Shown here: positions 15,601 to 23,113 of the stretch, one piece after another
How the letters are laid out: every line of letters begins with the position of its first letter
Position numbering within the stretch: position 1 is the first letter of the stretch
Assembly: GCF_039536325.1 (NCBI RefSeq)
Contig: NZ_BAAAYO010000011.1
Span: forward strand, 1 to 64,000
Source of the DNA: Paenibacillus_AB hodogayensis
GTDB lineage: Bacteria > Bacillota > Bacilli > Paenibacillales > NBRC-103111
Reading direction: 5' to 3'
DNA: 64,000 nucleotides
Notes under the pieces: generated by a model
Seen by the model: the letters and a program-made list of their open reading frames with translations, nothing else
Databases searched by the model: none
Told to the model about the DNA's origin: nothing
Position numbers and translations under genes: made by a program

Positions 15601-17169
15601 GTGAAAATGACTGTCGCCAAAAAGCTTTACAGCGGCTTCTTTGCCGTCCTGATCCTGATGGCCGTCGTCGCATCCATCAGCTATGTCCAGATGAACTCCA
15701 TTGATGATTCTTACACCGATCTCATCGAAAACCGTGCATCGAAAGTAACCATGACCAAAGATCTGCTGCTCGCTACCAAGGAAGAACAGGTCCAGTTTCG
15801 CGGCTATTTGCTGTTCGGCGATGAGAATTATTATCAAAGTCTTGTCAAGGCCCGGGAAAATTATAAAAAGATCAGTACCGCGTACAGCCGAGTAACTACC
15901 ACGGCGGAAGGCCGGGAGCATCTCAGCAAGCTGGACGGACTCGAAGCCCAATTCGTTCAGGCGAGCAACCAGGCAATCCAAGCGAAACGGGACGGCCAGC
16001 ATGACGAAGCGCTGAAAATCGCCTCCGTCCAAGGAACCCCCATCATCGAGAAGCTGATTGCGGCCGGGGACGATCTGCTCAAATGGCAGCAGGACCAGTT
16101 GGACGAGGGCAGCGCCAACAACACCAAAAAAGTGCGAAGCACGCTTCGCACGCTGTTGACGCTTAGCTTCATAGCGCTTGTGGCGGGCATTGCGGTCGCG
16201 TTCTATATAAGCCGGCAAATGTCCAGAGCGATACTGAGCGTAGCCCGGGCTGCGGAAGAAATTGCGCGCGGGGATTTGACTGGAGAGCCGCTTCGTCTGA
16301 AGAACAAGGATGAGCTCGGGGACCTCGCCGCTTCGTTCAACACGATGGTCGGCAATCTGCGCAGCATTATCTCGGCCGTACTGACCTCCTCCTCCGGCGT
16401 GTCCGCGGCGGCTCAGCAAATATCCGCCAGCACGGAGGAGATTGCAGGAGGCAGCACCAGCCAGGCGAATGCGGCGCAGACGATCAACGAGCTGTTCAAG
16501 GAACTGTCCTCGGCCATTCATTCCGTCGCTCGCGGAGCGGAGGAAGCCTCCGAGCTGTCGGGCCGGACGACGGACCTCGCCCGCAATGGCGGTCTGGTGG
16601 TACGATCCTCAAATGAAGGCATGGAGCGGTTGAACAATCAGATCGCCCTGCTGGCCCAGGATTCGTTGCAGATCGGAGAAATTATCGAGGTAATCGACGA
16701 TATCGCCGACCAGACGAATCTCTTGGCCCTGAACGCCGCTATCGAAGCGGCCCGGGCGGGCGATCAGGGAAGAGGCTTCGCGGTCGTCGCCGATGAGGTG
16801 CGCAAGCTAGCCGAACGGAGCAGTGAAGCGACCAAGCAGATTACCGGTATCATCAAAGGGATGCAGCGCAATACCCAGCTCAGCGTCGAAGCGGTCAATG
16901 TCGGGGTGGAATCGTCCAACAAGACGGGTGAAGCTTTCGAGCACATTGCCTCGATGGTTCAAGCTTCTTCCCAGAAAGTGATGGAGATTGCGGCGGCCAG
17001 CGAGGAGCAGGCGGCCCAAGCGTCCGACGTGATGTTCTCGGTCGAAAGCATCTCTGCCGCTACGGAGGAGGCGGCGGCCAGCAGCGAGGAAACGGCCGCA
17101 GCCGCCATGTCGCTCGCCCAGTTGGCCGAAGAACTGAGAGAGACGGTCGAGAAGTTTAAAATCAAATAA
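15601..17169 (+). CDS. methyl-accepting chemotaxis protein
   Basis: A 522-residue transmembrane chemoreceptor. TM1 is at about 9-29. An extracytoplasmic four-helix-bundle-like sensor of about 150 residues follows (LLATKEEQVQFRGYLLFGDE), then TM2 at about 183-203. A HAMP domain follows (SRQMSRAILSVARAAEEIARGD), then a long cytoplasmic coiled coil with the conserved hairpin tip DQTNLLALNAAIEAARAG. The C-terminus lacks a CheR-binding pentapeptide. GTG 15601 was chosen because AGGAG is eight bases upstream. It lies directly downstream of a cheW gene. The ligand cannot be predicted. Confidence 0.92.
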   Translation: MKMTVAKKLYSGFFAVLILMAVVASISYVQMNSIDDSYTDLIENRASKVTMTKDLLLATKEEQVQFRGYLLFGDENYYQSLVKARENYKKISTAYSRVTTTAEGREHLSKLDGLEAQFVQASNQAIQAKRDGQHDEALKIASVQGTPIIEKLIAAGDDLLKWQQDQLDEGSANNTKKVRSTLRTLLTLSFIALVAGIAVAFYISRQMSRAILSVARAAEEIARGDLTGEPLRLKNKDELGDLAASFNTMVGNLRSIISAVLTSSSGVSAAAQQISASTEEIAGGSTSQANAAQTINELFKELSSAIHSVARGAEEASELSGRTTDLARNGGLVVRSSNEGMERLNNQIALLAQDSLQIGEIIEVIDDIADQTNLLALNAAIEAARAGDQGRGFAVVADEVRKLAERSSEATKQITGIIKGMQRNTQLSVEAVNVGVESSNKTGEAFEHIASMVQASSQKVMEIAAASEEQAAQASDVMFSVESISAATEEAAASSEETAAAAMSLAQLAEELRETVEKFKIK

Positions 17170-17171
17170 AG

Positions 17172-17792
17172 CTACAGCGCAAAAGGAGCAAGCCGTAGCA
17201 GCTCTTGGCGCGTGCCCACCGCCATCGCCGGCTCCGCTTCCGGCCGAAGCCACTCCAGCACCCGAAGAACGTCTTGTTCCGCGGCTGTGACGCATCCGGC
17301 CGAGCCGGAGTCGGGGCCGCTCCAAACGTGAAAAAAAATCGCGCTGCCCCGGCCTCTGACAATCGGAGCTTCGTTGAACCGGATGACGGCGGCCTTTCGA
17401 TAAGGCGTAATCGCCAGCCGTTCGAACGATTGCCACAGCCCGGCGGGGTCCCCCGTATAGCGAACCCATGTGTTGTAGTCGGGCGAACCCGGATCGTCTA
17501 CCCAATAGTCATGCGCGTCCGCCAACCGGTACGGCCATCGTCCGGGCGGAACGGGCAGCGCCCCGAAGCCGGTTCCCATCAGGAACCGGCCCGCCGGCGT
17601 TCGTCCATCCCCTTCGCGCTTCAGCGGGGACAGTCCGTTCCGCCCGATCGCCGCCGAAGCGGCTCCGATCCGCCGCCAGTCAGCAGCGCCTTCCCCCAGC
17701 TCCCACCAACTCAGCTTCGCCCGAACCGAGACGTAGTCCGGCGCCTCCACCACGAGCATCTGGCGAGCACGCTCGATTCCGCATACTTCCAT
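17172..17792 (-). CDS. YkuD-type L,D-transpeptidase domain protein
   Basis: A 206-residue protein with an L,D-transpeptidase catalytic domain. The active-site block FHVWSGPDSGSAGC contains His155 and the nucleophile Cys167, and GDGRTPAGRF (61-70) matches the conserved G-x-TP-x-G strand of the fold. These enzymes form or modify peptidoglycan cross-links with a thioester intermediate. No signal peptide, LysM domain or membrane anchor is visible, which is unusual for a wall enzyme, so export or substrate is open. It converges with the chemoreceptor gene, with only two bases between the stop codons and no separate terminator. GGGGAGG precedes the ATG. Confidence 0.82.
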   Translation of the reverse strand: MEVCGIERARQMLVVEAPDYVSVRAKLSWWELGEGAADWRRIGAASAAIGRNGLSPLKREGDGRTPAGRFLMGTGFGALPVPPGRWPYRLADAHDYWVDDPGSPDYNTWVRYTGDPAGLWQSFERLAITPYRKAAVIRFNEAPIVRGRGSAIFFHVWSGPDSGSAGCVTAAEQDVLRVLEWLRPEAEPAMAVGTRQELLRLAPFAL

Positions 17793-18035
17793 GAGGTCGT
17801 CCTCCCCTTCTGAAATGTCCCAATAAAAGGTTCCGTCTGTCCATTATACGCCGCTGCCGGATCGGCAAGAAGTCGAGAAAAAACGTTCAAAGTACCAAAA
17901 AAGGTCATCAGCCTCCATAGGATCAATGCGTTTTTTTTCATACAATGGAACTATCTATGTCCACTCCATAGCATGACTTCAGCTTTGACAGAGGATCGCA
18001 TGGAGCATCACATTACCTTCAAAGGAGTCGAACCG

Positions 18036-19610
18036 ATGAACCGTCATCTGCATGCAGATATTGTCATTATTGGAGGAGGAACCGGAGGAACCGCAGCCGC
18101 CCTTGCCGCAGCCCGCATGGGACGCTCCGTCATCATGACGGAGGAGACCGACTGGATCGGAGGACAGCTGACCAGCCAGGCCGTACCGCCCGACGAGCAT
18201 CCGTGGATCGAGCAATTCGGCAGCACCCGCAGCTATCGTCAGTTCCGCAATGGCGTCCGCGCCTATTACCGCAACCATTTCCCTCTTACTCCGGAGGCGC
18301 GCGCCAACGACCGGCTGAACCCGGGCGGAGGAGGCGTTAGCCGGATTTGTCATGAATTCCGCACCGCGCATGCGGTATTGAACGAGATGCTGGCCCCTTA
18401 TGTACACAGCGGCCTGTTGACGATATTAACCCGTCATGCCATCGAATCGGCGGAAACCGAAGGCGACCGCGTCGTATCGGCCGTCGTCGTCAGCAGCGCC
18501 ACCGGCGCCAAGCTTACCCTGACGGCTCCTTACTTTATCGACGCCACCGAGTGCGGCGACGTGCTGCCGCTCGCGGGAGTCGAGTACGTCACCGGCTCCG
18601 AATCGCAGGCGCAGACCGGGGAACCGCATGCGCTCGAAGGCGAAGCCGATCCGCTCGATATGCAGGGCTTTACTCATTGCTTCGCCATGGATCACATTGA
18701 AGGCGAGGATCACACGATCGACAAGCCGGCCCAATACGAATTCTGGCGCAATTATAAAGCCGACTTCTGGCCGGACAAGCTGCTTAGCTGGTCGGGCGTC
18801 CGCCCGCACTCGCTGGAGCCGGTTCAATACGAGCTGTTCCCCGGCACGGACCGTTACTCGCTGTTCCATTACCGGCAGATCGTGGAGAAATCGCACTTTG
18901 TGCCCGGCACGTACAGAAGCAACGCCACGCTGGTCAATTGGCCGCAAAACGACTACTGGCTCGGCCCGGTATTCGAAGTGAGCGCGGAAGAGCGCGCCAA
19001 GCACCTGGAGGGCGCCAAGCAGTTGAGTCTTTCTCTGCTGTACTGGCTGCAAACGGAAGCTCCGCGTCCCGACGACAAGCAGGGCTACCCCGGTCTTCGC
19101 TTGCGCAAAGACATTGTCGGCACCGAGGACGGGCTCGCCATGTACCCGTATATCCGTGAAGCCCGCCGGATCAAGGCGGAATTCACCGTGCTGGAGCAGC
19201 ACGTCGCAACCGACTGCCGTCCGGACGGAAAAGCCGAGACGTTCGAGGACTCCGTCGGCATCGGCTGTTACCGGATCGACCTCCATCCGAGCACGAGCAA
19301 CCGCCACTATATCGACATCTCGTCGCTGCCGTTCCAGATTCCGCTCGGCTCGCTCATTCCGGTGCGCATGAACAACCTGCTGCCGGCTTGCAAAAACTTG
19401 GGCGTAACGCATATTACGAACGGCTGCTACCGGCTGCATCCGGTGGAGTGGAACATCGGCGAATCGGCCGGCTACTTGGCCGCCTATTGCTTGGAACGCG
19501 ACCTCTCGCCGCGTGCGGTGCGTAACACGAAGCCAGAGCTGGAGCAATTCCAGCGGCTGCTTGCGAGCGAAGGCGTGGAGCTGTCGTGGCCGGCGACCCG
19601 ACCGGTTTAA
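18036..19610 (+). CDS. FAD-dependent oxidoreductase (PF12831-like)
   Basis: A 524-residue flavoprotein. The dinucleotide-binding motif IIGGGTGGTAAALAAARMG is at the N-terminus, followed by EETDWIGGQLTSQ, which resembles the family start found in FAD_oxidored proteins near polysaccharide-use loci. FIDATECGDVLPLAGVEY and the C-terminal LLPACKNLGVTHITNGCYRLHPVEWNIGE complete the fold. No signal peptide is seen. The substrate is not known for the family; a sugar or sugar-derived alcohol is plausible. AAAGGAG lies eight bases before the chosen ATG; the ORF opens upstream at 17973 without a ribosome site. A Gfo/Idh/MocA gene follows 159 bases later, and the pair may act in the same sugar pathway. 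Confidence 0.85.
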   Translation: MNRHLHADIVIIGGGTGGTAAALAAARMGRSVIMTEETDWIGGQLTSQAVPPDEHPWIEQFGSTRSYRQFRNGVRAYYRNHFPLTPEARANDRLNPGGGGVSRICHEFRTAHAVLNEMLAPYVHSGLLTILTRHAIESAETEGDRVVSAVVVSSATGAKLTLTAPYFIDATECGDVLPLAGVEYVTGSESQAQTGEPHALEGEADPLDMQGFTHCFAMDHIEGEDHTIDKPAQYEFWRNYKADFWPDKLLSWSGVRPHSLEPVQYELFPGTDRYSLFHYRQIVEKSHFVPGTYRSNATLVNWPQNDYWLGPVFEVSAEERAKHLEGAKQLSLSLLYWLQTEAPRPDDKQGYPGLRLRKDIVGTEDGLAMYPYIREARRIKAEFTVLEQHVATDCRPDGKAETFEDSVGIGCYRIDLHPSTSNRHYIDISSLPFQIPLGSLIPVRMNNLLPACKNLGVTHITNGCYRLHPVEWNIGESAGYLAAYCLERDLSPRAVRNTKPELEQFQRLLASEGVELSWPATRPV

Positions 19611-19769
19611 ACCCCCAAAGGGTCCAATAAACGCAAAAATAAGCACTCAGATCCGCAATGTTGAACGTTTCAATATGGTTGCCGTTACGGTAAAATATGC
19701 AGTGGAGAACGGCCGTCCTAACCGTGGCGGCCGAATAAAAACATACTTATTCCAACGAGGTGTCCTTCC

Positions 19770-20831
19770 ATGAGCAAAATCGTCAAAATCGCCGTTATCG
19801 GCGCCGGATCGATTTCCGAAAGCCACTTGCGCTCCTATAAAGAAAACCCGCAAGCGGAACTGTACGCCATCTGTGATCTCAATGAAGAACGGGCCCGCGC
19901 CAAAGCGGAGAAATACGGCATTCCTAACGTATACACCGATTACAACGAGCTGTTGAAGGACCCGAATATCGATGCAGTCAGCGTCTGCACCTGGAATAAC
20001 GGCCACGCGCCGATCAGCATCGCCGCCCTGAACGCCGGCAAGAACGTTCTGTGCGAGAAACCGCTGTGCAAAACGGTCGAGGAAGCGCTGGCCGTCGAGG
20101 AAGCGGTCCGCAAGAGCGGCAAGACGCTGCAAGTCGGCTTCGTTCGCCGCTATGCGTCCAACACCCGGATCATTAAGCAATATATCGACAATGGCGAGTT
20201 CGGCGACATTTATTATGCCAAAGCGACCTGCATCCGCCGTCTCGGCAACCCGGGCGGCTGGTTTTCCGACATCGAGCGCTCCGGCGGCGGTCCGCTGATC
20301 GATCTGGGCGTTCACGTCATCGATCTGTGCTGGTATTTGATGGGCCGTCCGAAAGTGAAAAGCATTAGCGGCAACACGTACCGCAAGCTTGGCAACCGCT
20401 CCAACGTCAAAAACCTGAACTACTACAAAGCGGCCGATTTCAATGCCGAGCATAACGACGTGGAAGATTTGGCTAACGCGGTCATCCGCTTCGAGAACGG
20501 CGCTTCCCTGCTCGTCGACGTCAGCTTTACGCTGCATACCAAGAAAGACGAAATTTCCGTAAAGCTGTTCGGGGAAAAAGGCGGCTTCGAGGTCGAGCCG
20601 GAACTGGCGATCGTAACCGAGAAGTACGATACGATCCTGAACGTCACTCCGCAGATCAACAACCTGTCGTTCGATTTCGTTCAAGGCTTCCAGAACGAAG
20701 TGAACCACTTTATCGGCGTCTGCCTGGGCGAGCTCGAGACGATCAGCCCGGTCGAGGACGGCGTAGAGATGATGAAGATTCTTTGCGGTATTTACGAATC
20801 CGCCGAGAAGGGCGAGGAAGTGCGGTTTTAA
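19770..20831 (+). CDS. Gfo/Idh/MocA family oxidoreductase
   Basis: A 353-residue NAD(P)-dependent dehydrogenase of the glucose-fructose oxidoreductase/inositol dehydrogenase family. The Rossmann motif VIGAGSISESH is at residues 9-19. CEKPL, the family signature with the catalytic Lys, is at about 95. SGGGPLIDLGVHVIDL, carrying the conserved His of the second domain, is at about 171-186. Family members oxidise sugars or cyclitols at a ring hydroxyl. The sugar importers downstream and the FAD oxidoreductase upstream suggest a carbohydrate substrate. A weak promoter (TTTCAA-17-TAAAAT) lies about 80 bases upstream. Confidence 0.92.
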   Translation: MSKIVKIAVIGAGSISESHLRSYKENPQAELYAICDLNEERARAKAEKYGIPNVYTDYNELLKDPNIDAVSVCTWNNGHAPISIAALNAGKNVLCEKPLCKTVEEALAVEEAVRKSGKTLQVGFVRRYASNTRIIKQYIDNGEFGDIYYAKATCIRRLGNPGGWFSDIERSGGGPLIDLGVHVIDLCWYLMGRPKVKSISGNTYRKLGNRSNVKNLNYYKAADFNAEHNDVEDLANAVIRFENGASLLVDVSFTLHTKKDEISVKLFGEKGGFEVEPELAIVTEKYDTILNVTPQINNLSFDFVQGFQNEVNHFIGVCLGELETISPVEDGVEMMKILCGIYESAEKGEEVRF

Positions 20832-20835
20832 GGCT

Positions 20836-20873
20836 TTGACAAAATAAAAGCAGTTCCTTGATAATAATTATCA
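20836..20873 (+). promoter_or_regulatory. perfect Fur box over a plus-strand promoter
   Basis: TGATAATAATTATCA at 20859-20873 is an exact match to the Bacillus 7-1-7 Fur inverted repeat TGATAATNATTATCA. It covers the GATAAT -10 box (20860-20865) of a promoter whose perfect TTGACA -35 is at 20836-20841 (18-base spacer). Transcription would run rightwards from about 20872. No iron gene follows; only a hairpin (20909-20928) and the antisense side of a DUF1540 gene do. Confidence 0.72.
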
Positions 20874-20908
20874 TTATTGGCAATACTATGGGGGAATACA
20901 ACAAAGAA

Positions 20909-20928
20909 GAGGGGCGCTTCCGCCCCTC
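20909..20928. terminator. hairpin between the Fur promoter and the DUF1540 gene
   Basis: GAGGGGCG and CGCCCCTC form a perfect 8-bp stem with a CTTC loop. On the plus strand CTTTCT follows and on the minus strand TTCTTTGTT follows, so it may act in both directions, ending the leftward DUF1540 transcript and any short RNA from the Fur-controlled promoter. Confidence 0.6.
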
Positions 20929-20947
20929 CTTTCTCCCGAAACCGATT

Positions 20948-21100
20948 TTACAGCTTCGATTCGAATGTCTTGCAGTCGGTTTCCGTGGAAGTTCTCGCGT
21001 GCGACGAGTGGCTAACCACGTAAATCGAAGAAGCGTTGCATTTGTTTCCATTTGCCCAAAATTTGCAGGAGTTCACTTCGCAAAGCACATCTTTGGCCAT
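20948..21100 (-). CDS. DUF1540 small cysteine-rich protein
   Basis: A 50-residue protein. The pattern LCEVNSCKFWANGNKCNASSI, with cysteines at positions 7, 12 and 21 and a fourth at 43, fits DUF1540 (V-x-C-x-V-x2-C-x-[YFW]-x5-N-x-C). These small Firmicute proteins probably bind a metal through the cysteines, and their function is unknown. A very strong ribosome site (GGAGGTGAAAGGAC, then ATG) supports translation. It starts 84 bases after the sugar permease gene on the same strand and ends before the hairpin at 20909-20928. Confidence 0.85.
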   Translation of the reverse strand: MAKDVLCEVNSCKFWANGNKCNASSIYVVSHSSHARTSTETDCKTFESKL

Positions 21101-21184
21101 GTCCTTTCACCTCCCTCCTCTCCTAAGGGTGGTCTACTTGGGCATGGTTTTATACGTATGCGCCCGAATCTTTTTACGGGCCGC

Positions 21185-22066
21185 CTATCCTTTCAGCGCT
21201 CCCACCATAACGCCCTTCACGAAATATTTTTGCACAAACGGATATACGCATAATATCGGCACCGTCGCCACCATAATCGTGGCGTATTTGATCGTCTCTC
21301 CGAGCTGGAACCGGTCGCCGGCATCGGCTCCTTGAGACATGCTGTCGGTGGAGTTGGCGATCAAGATTTCGCGCAGCGTCAGCTGCAGCGGGAACAGGTC
21401 GCGGTTCTGGATGAAGATCGAAGCGTAAAACCACCCGTTCCATTTCTCTACCGCATAGTACAGGATCATGACGGCGATAACCGGCATCGACAACGGCAGT
21501 ATGATGCGGAATAAAATCGTCAAATGATTCGCTCCGTCGATTTTCGCCGACTCCTCCAAACTTTCCGGCACGGCCATGAAGGCGGTGCGCATGATGATCA
21601 GATTGAACGTGTTGATGGAGAACGGAATAATCGTCGACCAGAGCGTATCCAGCAGACCTACCCCCTTCACGGTCAAATAAAGCGGGATCAGTCCTCCGTT
21701 CAGAAACATCGTCAGCACGATAATCATCATAAACGCCTTGTTCCACAGCACGTTCCGGCGAGATAGCACGTAGGCGGCCAGTGAGGTCAGCAGCAGGTTG
21801 ACGGCCACGCCGGCCACCAGAATAAACAGCGTATTGCGATACCCGGTCAGAATCGCCGGGTTTTTAAATACGTTCCGGTAGGCGTCCATACTGAAGCCGA
21901 GCGGAGCCAGCAGCGGTCCTTTGTGGACGAGCAGCCGGCCGGCGTCGCTTACCGAGGCGAACGCCACGTACAGCAGCGGGTAAAGCGTCAAGACGACAAG
22001 AACGATCAGAACCGTATAGACGAACGCGTCTAGCGCGCGATCCGACAAGCTGTGCCTGCCTATCAT
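21185..22066 (-). CDS. carbohydrate ABC transporter permease (LplC/YtcP type), importer 1
   Basis: A 293-residue CUT1-type permease with six predicted membrane helices. The cytoplasmic EAA loop that docks the ATPase is visible as SLEESAKIDGANHLTILF. The N-terminus and the conserved C-terminal ending PFVQKYFVKGVMVGALKG match LplC/YtcP permeases. It pairs with the LplB-type permease encoded 18 bases upstream and the lipoprotein at 23114. The operon has no ATP-binding protein, which is typical for this subfamily, so a shared MsmX-like ATPase is expected elsewhere. The sugar is unknown. Confidence 0.93.
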   Translation of the reverse strand: MIGRHSLSDRALDAFVYTVLIVLVVLTLYPLLYVAFASVSDAGRLLVHKGPLLAPLGFSMDAYRNVFKNPAILTGYRNTLFILVAGVAVNLLLTSLAAYVLSRRNVLWNKAFMMIIVLTMFLNGGLIPLYLTVKGVGLLDTLWSTIIPFSINTFNLIIMRTAFMAVPESLEESAKIDGANHLTILFRIILPLSMPVIAVMILYYAVEKWNGWFYASIFIQNRDLFPLQLTLREILIANSTDSMSQGADAGDRFQLGETIKYATIMVATVPILCVYPFVQKYFVKGVMVGALKG

Positions 22067-22084
22067 CGGACATCCCTCCCAGGC

Positions 22085-23047
22085 TTACCACAGGCTGTTC
22101 TCATTGATTTTGCGGCTGATATAATTGGCGGAGACAAGCAGCAGCAGATTGAACACGGAATTGAACAAGCCGACGGCGGAGCTGTAGCTCCAGCCGAACT
22201 CCAGCAGCCCTTTGCGGTAGACGAACGACGAGATGACGTCGGCCGTATCGTAGATGGCCGGGTTGTACAGGAGGATGATTTTCTCAAACCCGACGTTCAG
22301 CATATTCCCCATCCGCAAAATAAACATGATCGTAATGATCGGCAAAATGCCGGGCAGCGTAATATGCACGATTTGCTTCCATCGGCTTGCTCCGTCGATG
22401 CGGGCCGCTTCGTATTGCTCCTGGTCGATGCTCATCAGCGCCGCGATATAGATGATCGACTCCCAGCCGACACGCTGCCAAATTTCCGACAGCACGTAGA
22501 GGGGCCGGAACAAATCAGGCTTCTGCAGCAGTGCCTCCCCATCGTAGCCGAAAGTCGTCAGGATCGTATTGATGACCCCTCCACTGTTCGTAAAGTCTTT
22601 GATCATCCCGCATATGACGACGAGCGAGATAAAATAAGGCATGTACGTCACCGTCTGCACGAACCGCTTGAAGACGCGGCGGCGCACTTCGTTAATGAGC
22701 AGCGCCAGCACGATCGGCGCAGGGAACTCGAACAGCAGGGTGAACAGGCTGATAAGCAGCGTGTTTTTCAGAATGCGCCAAAAATAATAGCTGCCGAAAA
22801 AATCGCGGAAATGCGTCAGCCCGACCCACTCGCTGCCCATGATGCCCTTCATCGGGCTGTAATCCTTGAACGCGATCATGGCCCCGTACATGGGCGCATA
22901 GTGGAAGATTACATAGTACGCCATTACGGGAATCATCATCGCGTACAAATATTTATTCAGCGCAAAATCTCGAATGAAACGGCGCCTCCAGGCAGAACGG
23001 GGCTTGGTATCCGTCTTGACGGCTTGGACCGGCAGCGTCTTCTCCAT
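22085..23047 (-). CDS. carbohydrate ABC transporter permease (LplB type), importer 1
   Basis: A 320-residue CUT1-type permease with six predicted helices after a basic cytoplasmic N-terminus (residues 1-30). The EAA loop reads QYEAARIDGASRWKQIVHI, and the C-terminus ends in SRKINENSLW, as usual for LplB-type proteins. It forms the membrane channel with the permease encoded immediately downstream. The gene lies 66 bases after the binding protein gene, and that gap holds a stable hairpin. Confidence 0.93.
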   Translation of the reverse strand: MEKTLPVQAVKTDTKPRSAWRRRFIRDFALNKYLYAMMIPVMAYYVIFHYAPMYGAMIAFKDYSPMKGIMGSEWVGLTHFRDFFGSYYFWRILKNTLLISLFTLLFEFPAPIVLALLINEVRRRVFKRFVQTVTYMPYFISLVVICGMIKDFTNSGGVINTILTTFGYDGEALLQKPDLFRPLYVLSEIWQRVGWESIIYIAALMSIDQEQYEAARIDGASRWKQIVHITLPGILPIITIMFILRMGNMLNVGFEKIILLYNPAIYDTADVISSFVYRKGLLEFGWSYSSAVGLFNSVFNLLLLVSANYISRKINENSLW

Positions 23048-23072
23048 GAGCGGACCTCCTTCTTTGCCGATG

Positions 23073-23101
23073 CGGGGGAGCGCTTAGGCCGCACTCCCCC
23101 G
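23073..23101 (-). other. intercistronic hairpin between binding protein and permease genes
   Basis: CGGGGGAG and CTCCCCCG form an 8-bp GC-rich stem, extendable inwards, and no T tract follows on the minus strand. It therefore looks like an mRNA-stabilising or processing hairpin that allows more binding protein than permease to be made, rather than a full terminator. Confidence 0.55.
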
Positions 23102-23113
23102 ACACAAACCGAT

